Positions 1 through 5,954 of a DNA stretch of 6,631 nucleotides are shown piece after piece. Each line of letters starts with the position of its first letter. Position 1 is the first letter of the stretch. The position numbers and the translations under genes were made by a program. The notes beneath the pieces are model-generated. The model was not told the DNA's origin and did no database searches. It saw only the letters and a list, made by a program, of their open reading frames with translations. This stretch comes from JANWKA01 sp035533815 (GTDB lineage Bacteria; Bacteroidota; Bacteroidia; Chitinophagales; Chitinophagaceae), in NCBI GenBank assembly GCA_035533815.1, contig DATLTB010000093.1, positions 1 through 6,631 of the forward strand, given 5' to 3'.

Positions 1-641
1 GGATCGATCTTGGACTAAAGGATTTTGTGATTACTTCCGATGGGATTAAAATTCCTTCTCCCAAATTCCTTAGACAGAAAATGGACAGACTTAAAATCCT
101 TCAAAGAAGGGCTTTCCATCACCAGAAAGGAAGTGGGAAAAAGAAGAAAGCTAACCATAGGGTAGCCATACAACATGAAAGGATAACCCACCAACGAAAT
201 GATTTTTTACATAAACTCTCTACCCAATTAGTATGTGATAACCAAGCTACCACATTGGTTGTAGAGGACCTTGCAGTCAAGAACATGATTAAAAACCACC
301 ATCTGTCCAAATCCATATCGGATGCCGGATGGGGAGAATTTATCCGGCAACTGGAATACAAATCTGATTGGTACGGCAAAAACCTGATCCGGATAAATCG
401 GTTCGTTCCGAGTTCCAAGACTTGTTCAGATTGTGGATATGTGTTGGATGAACTTGATCTTTCGGTAAGGGAGTGGGAATGTCCGCAGTGTGGAACATTA
501 CATGACCGGGACATCAATGCTGCAAGGAATATAAAGAAAATGGGATTATCAGGGTCCGGTAGATCCGAAGTGCCCGTGAAGCAGCGGCGGTTACGCCGGG
601 CGAAGAAGCGGGAAAATGTACTTGTCCCAATAAGTATATAG
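1..641 (+). CDS. tnpB: TnpB-family RNA-guided nuclease (IS200/IS605-type), 5'-truncated by window edge
   Basis: This is the C-terminal part of a TnpB, the transposon-encoded ancestor of Cas12, which uses an omega-RNA from the element's right end to cut DNA. The reading frame is open to the first codon of the window; a GTG at 27 is an internal codon, not a credible start, because the upstream codons read IDLGLKDF, the RuvC-I motif with its catalytic Asp at nt 6-8. RuvC-II is VVEDLAV (Glu at 264-266). A zinc ribbon follows: CSDC from 423, then CPQC, and RuvC-III is DRDINAARN (Asp at 510-512). All three acidic residues are present, so the nuclease may be active. The C-terminus is basic (QRRLRRAKKRE) and ends at TAG 639-641. 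The N-terminal domain and any tnpA lie outside the window. The gene is visibly more A/T-rich than the central genes, as expected for acquired DNA. It lies 26 nt upstream of mrdA on the same strand. Confidence 0.93.
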   Translation, partial: IDLGLKDFVITSDGIKIPSPKFLRQKMDRLKILQRRAFHHQKGSGKKKKANHRVAIQHERITHQRNDFLHKLSTQLVCDNQATTLVVEDLAVKNMIKNHHLSKSISDAGWGEFIRQLEYKSDWYGKNLIRINRFVPSSKTCSDCGYVLDELDLSVREWECPQCGTLHDRDINAARNIKKMGLSGSGRSEVPVKQRRLRRAKKRENVLVPISI

Positions 642-646
642 TTACC
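1..646 (+). repeat. Left arm of large inverted repeat (partial IS200/IS605-like element)
   Basis: This stretch matches the reverse complement of 5989-6631. The match is perfect over 1-141, followed by roughly 23 substitutions scattered over 142-630 without indels, and then a short degenerate tail containing one 3-nt indel (TAG present here, absent in the other copy). Similarity stops after TTACC at 646. The left end of the element, including any target-adjacent motif, is beyond the window. Confidence 0.9.
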
Positions 647-662
647 TTTTAATTGCCATATC
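505..662 (+). ncRNA. Candidate omega-RNA (reRNA) plus guide of left TnpB element; boundaries approximate
   Basis: In characterised TnpB systems the omega-RNA scaffold overlaps the 3' end of tnpB and the right end of the element, and the guide is the first ~16-20 nt of flanking DNA. Here the segment contains a perfect stem, CGGCG (585-589) and CGCCG (594-598), with loop GTTA, and an outer GCCCG (572-576) that could alternatively pair with 597-601. Similarity to the second copy ends after TTACC at 646, taken as the likely element end; a less likely end is 630. The inferred guide would then be about 647-662, just upstream of mrdA. Position and guide are inferred from family knowledge; only the stem and the end of similarity are directly seen. 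Confidence 0.35.
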
Positions 663-667
663 CTGAA

Positions 668-2617
668 ATGTCTGTCTTCAACCAGTCCCGCAAAAATGTG
701 ATCCTGCTGATTATTTTGGGGATATCCGGAGTGATCCTGCTCCGGTTATTCATTTTGCAGAACCTGGAAAAAAAGTATAAACTCCTGGCCAATGAACAGG
801 CCATTGAACGGAAAGTAGTTTATCCCAGCAGGGGGATCATCTATGACAGGAATGGCAGGGTAGTGGTTAATAACAACGACCTGTATGATCTCATGGTCAC
901 TCCTGCTGCTATCAAAAATATGGATACAGTCTTTTTCTGCCGCCTGCTCGGTATGGACAAGGCTGTTTTCCTGAAGCTGATCGCCAGGGCAATCATCAGG
1001 AATTCCCGGGTGCGTCCATCAATATTCATTCCGCTGCTCACTCCTGAGGAATATGGCCGGATCCAGGAAAACATATACCAGTTTCCCGGATTCGAGCTCG
1101 TGGAGAGACCGGTCCGCGATTACCCTTATCCGGCAGGGGCAAGTATTTTCGGATATATCGGGGAAGTGGATTCAGGGACCATTCGCAGAAGTAATAACTT
1201 CTACCAGCCCGGCGACTTCATTGGTAAGAACGGGTTGGAACGGAGCTATGAAAAAGTGCTGATGGGCAAGCGGGGAGTCCGCTATCTGGTCAGGGATGTG
1301 ATGAACCGGCCTCAGGGACCCTATGCAGGCGGTGCATATGATACCGCCGCAGTCAGCGGCAGGGATCTTCATCTGGCGCTGGACATTGACCTGCAAACCC
1401 TGGGAGAGAACCTGATGCAAAATAAGATCGGTGCTATCGTGGCGATTGATCCGAAAACCGGGGGTATACTGGCCCTGGTCAGCAGCCCCGATTTCAATCC
1501 CAGCCTGCTGCGTGGTGCAGACCGTTCCGCCAATTATGCCAAATTGATACGCAATCCTGAGGAACCTTTGTTCAACCGGGCCATCCAGGCGGAATATCCA
1601 CCAGGCTCTACCTTTAAGCCGGTAGATGCATTGATCGCATTGAATGAGGGGGTGATCACGCCCAGTTTCGGGGTAGTCTGCCTGGGTGCTTATTATGGAT
1701 GCGGTCGCATCATCAAGTGCACCGAACATGCCCCGGGACATGCTTCCAACCTGCTCAAGGCGATCGCCTATTCCTGCAATTCCTATTTCCTGGAAGTATT
1801 CCGCATGATCATTGACCAGAACCACCAGGTGGTTGCTGGTCTGGCCAGCTGGGATCACCTGGTGCGCCAGTTCGGCCTGGGCCACAAACTGGGTATTGAC
1901 CTGCCCGGGGAATCCAGCGGGTATATTCCGGATACGACGCATTATAACAAGGTGTTCGGGCAGGACCGCTGGAATTCTTGCAGTGTGGTTTCGGTGGGTA
2001 TCGGCCAGGGTGAAACCGTGGAGACTCCGCTGCAGATCGCCAACCTGATGTGCATCATTGCAAACCACGGATATTATTATATCCCTCACCTGGTCATGAA
2101 GATCGATGGGGTGTCAGGGATGTTGCATAAGTATAAAGTCCGCTATGAAGTCCCGAAGGTGAATGAATTCGATTATCAGACCGTCATAAAGGGTATGGAA
2201 GGGGTGGTGCAACTGGGAACCGGGCGGGATGCCCAGATACCGGGCATCAATATTTGCGGCAAGACAGGAACGGCTGAAAACTATAAAATCATCAATGGCG
2301 TCCGCATCAAATTGCAGGATCATTCCCTGTTCGCCGCCTTCGCTCCCATGGAAGATCCGAAGATCGCTATCAGCGTGGTGGTGGAAAATTCCGGGTTCGG
2401 GGCCACCTGGGCAGCCCCGATTGCCAGCCTGATGATGGAAAAGTACCTGAATGATAGCATAGCCACTGATCGTTTACCCCTGTTGCAGAAAATTGAAAAA
2501 GCTAATCTCATTCCTCATTACATCATCCGGCAACTGCTGGCAGACAGCCTGAATCGGGTAAAAAAAACAGCTGACCTGGTTCCAGGCAGGATCATCACGG
2601 ACAATCAGCGCAAGTGA
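668..2617 (+). CDS. mrdA: Penicillin-binding protein 2, peptidoglycan D,D-transpeptidase of the elongasome
   Basis: Class B PBP that cross-links peptidoglycan during lateral wall synthesis, partner of RodA, anchored in the inner membrane with its catalytic domain in the periplasm. From ATG 668 it has 649 residues, normal for Bacteroidota PBP2. The frame is open back to a TTG at 653, but the ATG gives the family-typical N-terminus MSVFNQSR. One membrane segment lies at about residues 11-30. The dimerisation domain opens with YPSRGIIYDRNG. The transpeptidase motifs are intact: STFK with nucleophile Ser at nt 1607-1609 (residue 314), SCN at nt 1772-1780 (369-371) and KTGT from nt 2261 (532-535). 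A Cys/His-rich stretch lies between the first two motifs. Its stop overlaps the rodA start. Its leader is only 26 nt after the TnpB stop, so transcription probably enters from or through the inserted element; no promoter is recognisable. mreD, the usual upstream neighbour, is not visible. Confidence 0.96.
   Translation: MSVFNQSRKNVILLIILGISGVILLRLFILQNLEKKYKLLANEQAIERKVVYPSRGIIYDRNGRVVVNNNDLYDLMVTPAAIKNMDTVFFCRLLGMDKAVFLKLIARAIIRNSRVRPSIFIPLLTPEEYGRIQENIYQFPGFELVERPVRDYPYPAGASIFGYIGEVDSGTIRRSNNFYQPGDFIGKNGLERSYEKVLMGKRGVRYLVRDVMNRPQGPYAGGAYDTAAVSGRDLHLALDIDLQTLGENLMQNKIGAIVAIDPKTGGILALVSSPDFNPSLLRGADRSANYAKLIRNPEEPLFNRAIQAEYPPGSTFKPVDALIALNEGVITPSFGVVCLGAYYGCGRIIKCTEHAPGHASNLLKAIAYSCNSYFLEVFRMIIDQNHQVVAGLASWDHLVRQFGLGHKLGIDLPGESSGYIPDTTHYNKVFGQDRWNSCSVVSVGIGQGETVETPLQIANLMCIIANHGYYYIPHLVMKIDGVSGMLHKYKVRYEVPKVNEFDYQTVIKGMEGVVQLGTGRDAQIPGINICGKTGTAENYKIINGVRIKLQDHSLFAAFAPMEDPKIAISVVVENSGFGATWAAPIASLMMEKYLNDSIATDRLPLLQKIEKANLIPHYIIRQLLADSLNRVKKTADLVPGRIITDNQRK
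2614..2617 (+). other. GTGA start/stop overlap coupling mrdA to rodA
   Basis: The rodA GTG start (2614-2616) overlaps the mrdA TGA stop (2615-2617), so both genes share GTGA. Such 4-nt overlaps usually indicate translational coupling by termination-reinitiation, which would keep the transpeptidase and glycosyltransferase in fixed proportion. The start is supported by the N-terminal sequence that follows, NSRNTTLVKGIDW, which fits Bacteroidota RodA; no Shine-Dalgarno is obvious. Confidence 0.85.
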
Positions 2618-3900
2618 ACAGCCGCAATACCACCCTGGTGAAGGGCATTGACTGGATTCTCGTGTACCTCTATGCGATATTGGCCATCATTGGTGTGCTG
2701 ACCATATTTGCCGTTGAACATCACAGCGGTGATAATGTCCTGTTTACCCTGACCCATTTCAGCAGGACCTATGCCCAGCAAGTCAAATGGCTGGGGATAT
2801 GCGTCCTGGTGGCAATTGTCATCCTGCAGATGGACAGCAAGCTGTTTACGGCAACAGCCAATATCCTGTATGTCATCGGGATCCTGTTGTTGCTGCTGGT
2901 GCTTGTCGTCGGGAAAAATATCCGGGGATCGCATTCCTGGCTGGTAATTGCGGGGTTCCAGTTCCAGCCTGCAGAACTATGCAAACTGTTCACTGCGCTG
3001 GCCTTGTCCAAATTCTTTTCAGGGGCTGACCTGAATTTCCGTAAAATGAAATCCCAGGTCTTTGCCATTACGATTGCCCTGCTGCCAGCCCTGATTACCA
3101 TATTTCAGAATGAAACCGGACTGGCCCTGGTCTATTTTTGTTTCTTCATTCCCATGTTCAGGGAAGGGTTGCCGGGGGAGTTCCTCGTGGTAGCTTTTTC
3201 TCTGATATTGCTGGTTATTTCCGCCCTGATGGTAGACAAGCAAGTGCTGTTTATCGTATTTACCGTCCTGGCTGCCCTGATTATTTTTTTCAGTTGGAAA
3301 AGTATACGGAAAAACCGGCTTCGTCTCCTGCTGATCCTGTTTATCTGGGGCTTTTGTACTGCCTTTGTTTATATCGCAGTGCCTTTCGCCTTCAAACATG
3401 TGTTCAAACCTTACCAGGTCACCCGGATCAATGTCATGCTGGGCAAGGAAGCGAACCCTAAAGCCGGGTACAATGTCATGCAATCCAAGATAGCCATAGG
3501 TTCAGGCGGGTTCTGGGGGAAGGGATATCTGCAGGGAACCCAGACCAGGTTTGACTTTGTGCCTGAACAAAGCACGGATTTTATTTTCTGCACCATTGGA
3601 GAGGAATTCGGATTTGCCGGCAGTTTGATATTGATAGGGATTTATTTGGCCCTGCTGTTACGAATCATCACACTGGCGGAGCGGCAGCGGTCCACTTTCA
3701 GCCGGGTTTATGCATACAGTGTGGCCAGCATCATCTTTTTCCATATGGCTATCAATATCAGCATGTCCATCGGACTGGCGCCCGTGATCGGTATTCCATT
3801 GCCACTGATCAGTTACGGAGGATCGTCCCTGATCACTTTCACCATCCTGATATTTATACTCATCAGACTTGACGCGGACCGGCAGATGGTGCTCCGGTGA
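2614..3900 (+). CDS. rodA: RodA, SEDS-family peptidoglycan glycosyltransferase
   Basis: Polytopic inner-membrane protein that polymerises lipid II into glycan strands and works as a complex with PBP2 in the elongasome. The 428-residue product is almost entirely hydrophobic segments, around ten by eye, starting at about residues 13-34. Family landmarks are SHSWLVIAGFQFQPAELCK in the first half, then PEQSTDFIFCTIGEEFGF, whose Asp (residue 322, nt 3577-3579) corresponds to the invariant Asp essential for SEDS activity, and the C-terminal FtsW/RodA/SpoVE signature (about residues 387-418, containing GIPLPLISYGGSS). Assignment to RodA rather than FtsW rests on the overlap with mrdA; FtsW usually sits in the mur/dcw cluster. 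It is followed after 27 nt by the MBL gene on the same strand, probably co-transcribed. Nothing looks truncated. Confidence 0.96.
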   Translation: MNSRNTTLVKGIDWILVYLYAILAIIGVLTIFAVEHHSGDNVLFTLTHFSRTYAQQVKWLGICVLVAIVILQMDSKLFTATANILYVIGILLLLLVLVVGKNIRGSHSWLVIAGFQFQPAELCKLFTALALSKFFSGADLNFRKMKSQVFAITIALLPALITIFQNETGLALVYFCFFIPMFREGLPGEFLVVAFSLILLVISALMVDKQVLFIVFTVLAALIIFFSWKSIRKNRLRLLLILFIWGFCTAFVYIAVPFAFKHVFKPYQVTRINVMLGKEANPKAGYNVMQSKIAIGSGGFWGKGYLQGTQTRFDFVPEQSTDFIFCTIGEEFGFAGSLILIGIYLALLLRIITLAERQRSTFSRVYAYSVASIIFFHMAINISMSIGLAPVIGIPLPLISYGGSSLITFTILIFILIRLDADRQMVLR

Positions 3901-3906
3901 TCACCG
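3895..3906. repeat. 12-bp perfect palindrome CGGTGATCACCG over the rodA stop
   Basis: CGGTGATCACCG reads the same on both strands and contains the rodA TGA stop (3898-3900). It has no spacer, so it is a poor RNA hairpin and not a convincing terminator. Another TGATCA follows shortly at 3917-3922 in the same 27-nt gap. A protein-binding role is possible but nothing else supports it. Confidence 0.3.
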
Positions 3907-3927
3907 CCTAACGCATGATCAGCATTT

Positions 3928-4677
3928 ATGAAAATCATTCCCCTTTCAGAAGGAAGTTTTACGGTAGCTGCCAGTAAGGGTTTTCTTCCCTTCGACCCGG
4001 ATACGGATCACCTGGAGGAAAGGCCTAAGGGTTCCCTGCTGGTCGAGATCCAGCCCTTTGTACTGATCACCAGCCGGGATATCATTCTGCTGGATGCGGG
4101 GTTGGGATTAAAGGGAAAGGAGGGTATTGCGGATATCCACCGGAACCTGATGGCAGCAGGTATTGCGCCCGGGGAAGTGACCCGGGTGCTGGTCAGTCAC
4201 CTGCACAAGGATCATGCGGGGGGCCTGACCATGGAGGACGGGATTACCGGGATTCGGCATCCCGCCTTTGCCCAGGCCGTATATTATATTAATAAAAGGG
4301 AACTGGAATATGCTTTTGCACAAAACGGGAAATCCTATCACGCAGCAGATTTTGCATCATTGACCGGAAGTGATCAGCTGATCACGATCGATGGTTCAGG
4401 GACCATCGAAGGCTATATCCGGTATGAACTCACGGGCGGACATTGTCCATATCACCAGGTATTTTGGGTAGAAGAGGAAGAAAAGGTTTTTTTCGGCGGG
4501 GATATAGCCCCCCAGATATCGCAGATGAAAAACCGGTTTATCGCCAATTATGATTATGATGGCAGATTATCCATGGAGCTCAGGGGGCAGTTTGCGGAGA
4601 AAGGGAAGCGGGAAGGGTGGATATTCCTGTTTTACCATGATACCCGGCTACCTTTTGCCAGGCTGGATAGGGAATGA
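3928..4677 (+). CDS. Metallo-beta-lactamase-fold hydrolase, substrate unknown
   Basis: A 249-residue cytoplasmic protein (no signal peptide) of the MBL superfamily, which binds two metal ions, usually zinc, and hydrolyses esters, lactones, thioesters or phosphodiesters. The metal ligands are complete: HLHKDH at residues 91-96 (H91, H93, D95, H96), H172 in TGGHCPYH, D192 in FFGGDIAP and H237 in FYHDTR. An upstream LLDAGLG matches the conserved beta-strand Asp region of the fold. The arrangement resembles the broad class of lactonase-like or general MBL hydrolases (AiiA-like in outline) rather than true beta-lactamases, which are exported; the substrate cannot be told from sequence. It starts at ATG 3928, 27 nt after rodA, so it may ride on the mrdA-rodA transcript, although no functional tie to wall growth is evident. 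Its stop touches the stop of the convergent gene without any gap. Confidence 0.88.
   Translation: MKIIPLSEGSFTVAASKGFLPFDPDTDHLEERPKGSLLVEIQPFVLITSRDIILLDAGLGLKGKEGIADIHRNLMAAGIAPGEVTRVLVSHLHKDHAGGLTMEDGITGIRHPAFAQAVYYINKRELEYAFAQNGKSYHAADFASLTGSDQLITIDGSGTIEGYIRYELTGGHCPYHQVFWVEEEEKVFFGGDIAPQISQMKNRFIANYDYDGRLSMELRGQFAEKGKREGWIFLFYHDTRLPFARLDRE
4370..4385. repeat. 16-bp perfect palindrome inside the MBL gene
   Basis: GTGATCAGCTGATCAC is a perfect 16-bp dyad (two TGATCA units around AGCT) within the codons for SDQLIT. The same TGATCA core appears at the rodA and MBL stop codons. The codons are ordinary for the protein, so coincidence is the default explanation. Confidence 0.35.
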
Positions 4678-4680
4678 TCA
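4675..4680. other. Shared palindromic stop: TGATCA terminates two convergent genes
   Basis: On the plus strand TGA (4675-4677) ends the MBL gene; on the minus strand the reverse complement of TCA (4678-4680) is TGA and ends the Spy-like gene. The genes abut with zero intergenic bases, so any terminator for either must lie inside the other coding region. Confidence 0.92.
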
Positions 4681-5214
4681 ATTGCGCGGATGGCCCGGGT
4701 GGAGCGGCCGCCGGTGCTGAATATTGTTGTTGAATCGCTGTTTCTGCATGGCCTGTCTCCTGTTCAGTTCATTGAGCACTTTGTTGCGGAATTCCTGCCT
4801 GGATTTATAGAATATAGCCACTTTCCTGGGAGGCAGTACCTGAAGAAACTGGTTCTTATATTTTTCCTGGATGGCGAGTGCCTTTTCCCGGAAGATGAAT
4901 TCATCTTTCAATGCCTGGGCAGCCTGGGCATCTGTAGACGTGCCCTGGGCGTGCAGGGTTTGCTTGCGGGCATTGATCAATTGCTGCAATTCAGCGATAT
5001 AACTATTATATACCGGCCAGAATTTCTCGGCTTCTGCCGGAGTCAGATTCATTTTCTCAGACAGGTAGGCCACTTCCAGTGATCTTACCTTGTCCAAACC
5101 GCTTTGACCCTGGTCCTGGCCAGCCTGCGGATCCTGTTGGGCAAAGCCAATCTCAGGCAAACCGATAACTGAAAGGATCATTGCTAAAATGATTGTCCAC
5201 TTTTTCATGGGCAT
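4678..5214 (-). CDS. Exported Spy/CpxP-like (LTPxEA) protein, Bacteroidota type
   Basis: A 178-residue small periplasmic or exported protein. The N-terminus is a signal peptide: MPMKK, a hydrophobic core at about 7-19, and a likely cleavage after FAQ or GFA near residue 25. The mature part is helical and charged, with LSEKMNLTPAEAEKFWPVY (about 51-69), the LTPxEA motif of the Spy/CpxP/heavy-metal-sensor superfamily, and LPPRKVAIFY (127-136), typical of Bacteroidota relatives. Spy and CpxP are envelope chaperones or stress adaptors; that function is only inferred here. The tail is rich in Gln, Arg, Asn and His (about 152-178, three His). The start could be ATG 5214 or the in-frame ATG 5208 two codons later. 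It lies 9 nt downstream of the VPEGYF-repeat gene on the same strand, so the two are almost surely one operon. Confidence 0.8.
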   Translation of the reverse strand: MPMKKWTIILAMILSVIGLPEIGFAQQDPQAGQDQGQSGLDKVRSLEVAYLSEKMNLTPAEAEKFWPVYNSYIAELQQLINARKQTLHAQGTSTDAQAAQALKDEFIFREKALAIQEKYKNQFLQVLPPRKVAIFYKSRQEFRNKVLNELNRRQAMQKQRFNNNIQHRRPLHPGHPRN

Positions 5215-5223
5215 ACGTACTGG

Positions 5224-5946
5224 TTAATTAGCCACATTTTCATCCAGATTGACGGTATTATCCAGGTAAGCCCGGAGATCAGCATTGGATAGTCCGCTGA
5301 CCAGGGAAGGGACAAGGGATTCATTTTTCAGGGAACTATATAACGCATCGTTGCTGGTAACATCGGTATGCAACTGAAGGTATTCCATCATTGCCTGGTC
5401 CGGCAGGCTGGCCAGTTGAAGGGTGGAATGCTTATTTTCTGTACCGGAGCTTTGACTATTTCCATTATTCAGGTAAAGGGTCGCCGCCAGTACAATGAAA
5501 CCCACCGTAATTGCTGCTGCCGCATAGGAATACAGGCTGGATCTCCTTTTGATGGTCACCACGAGGGCTCCCTGGGTGGATTTTACCTTATCCATAATCT
5601 GTCCGGGAAGCTGATCAAAATAGTTTTCCGGTAACTGGTAGGGCAATGACTTTGGCCATGCTTCCGTTGCCGGATTCAGCCCGGTCATATCCTGAACCTG
5701 CAAATCCAGATCTGCAAAGTATCCTTCCGGCACCTGGTAGGGGTTATGGCGTGAAATGCGGCTTAACAGGGGAGAAACCTCCCGGAGTTCTTCCGTAATG
5801 GGATCCTGCTTGATCCGATCCAGGATTTCCCCGGCCAAACGGTCAAAATAACCCTCCGGCACCGTAAAGTCAGGCGTTTTTTCCAAGCCCTGCAGTTCAA
5901 CGGAGATTTCCTTCAGTTCATTCAATATGTCAGCTCCTTTACCCAT
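5224..5946 (-). CDS. Single-pass membrane protein with three VPEGYF-type motifs, function unknown
   Basis: A 240-residue protein with no signal peptide. The N-terminal ~135 residues hold three short related units: FTVPEGYFDRL (27-37), YQVPEGYFADL (70-80) and YQLPENYFDQL (103-113), each followed by an amphipathic stretch with Ile/Val and Asp/Lys. A basic patch (KRRSS, 133-137) precedes one membrane helix at about 139-159, followed by a polar ~80-residue C-terminal part. By the positive-inside rule the repeats should be cytoplasmic and the C-terminus periplasmic. Proteins of this style commonly lie between an ECF sigma factor gene and a Spy-like gene in Chitinophagales, so an anti-sigma-like or sensor role is plausible but unproven; no zinc anti-sigma signature (HxxxCxxC) is seen. 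ATG 5946 is preceded by an A-run leader and lies 8 nt after the right TnpB stop. A sigma gene, if present, is outside the window. Confidence 0.75.
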   Translation of the reverse strand: MGKGADILNELKEISVELQGLEKTPDFTVPEGYFDRLAGEILDRIKQDPITEELREVSPLLSRISRHNPYQVPEGYFADLDLQVQDMTGLNPATEAWPKSLPYQLPENYFDQLPGQIMDKVKSTQGALVVTIKRRSSLYSYAAAAITVGFIVLAATLYLNNGNSQSSGTENKHSTLQLASLPDQAMMEYLQLHTDVTSNDALYSSLKNESLVPSLVSGLSNADLRAYLDNTVNLDENVAN

Positions 5947-5954
5947 GGCTTTTT

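Noticed and set aside
27..29. GTG at 27 (and its mirror at 6605-6603) as the true start of TnpB
   Set aside because: The frame continues upstream to the window edge and encodes IDLGLKDF, the RuvC-I motif; the gene is cut by the edge rather than starting here.
119..517. Antisense frames conserved in both TnpB copies (also 6115-6513)
   Set aside because: They are conserved only because the copies are near identical; the product is low-complexity Cys/Ser-rich and antisense to the catalytic domain.
653..655. TTG as the start of PBP2
   Set aside because: It would add PYPE-type residues not expected in the family; ATG at 668 gives the typical MSVFNQSR start.
1172..2089. Long minus-strand open frame (305 codons) within mrdA
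   Set aside because: It lies wholly antisense to a well-supported gene, has no recognisable domain, and reflects GC-biased codon shadowing.
4681..4720. GC-rich stretch with CCCGGG and GCGGCCGC as a terminator
   Set aside because: It is the coding 3' end of the Spy-like gene (His/Arg/Pro-rich tail); no stable hairpin followed by a T-run is apparent on either strand.
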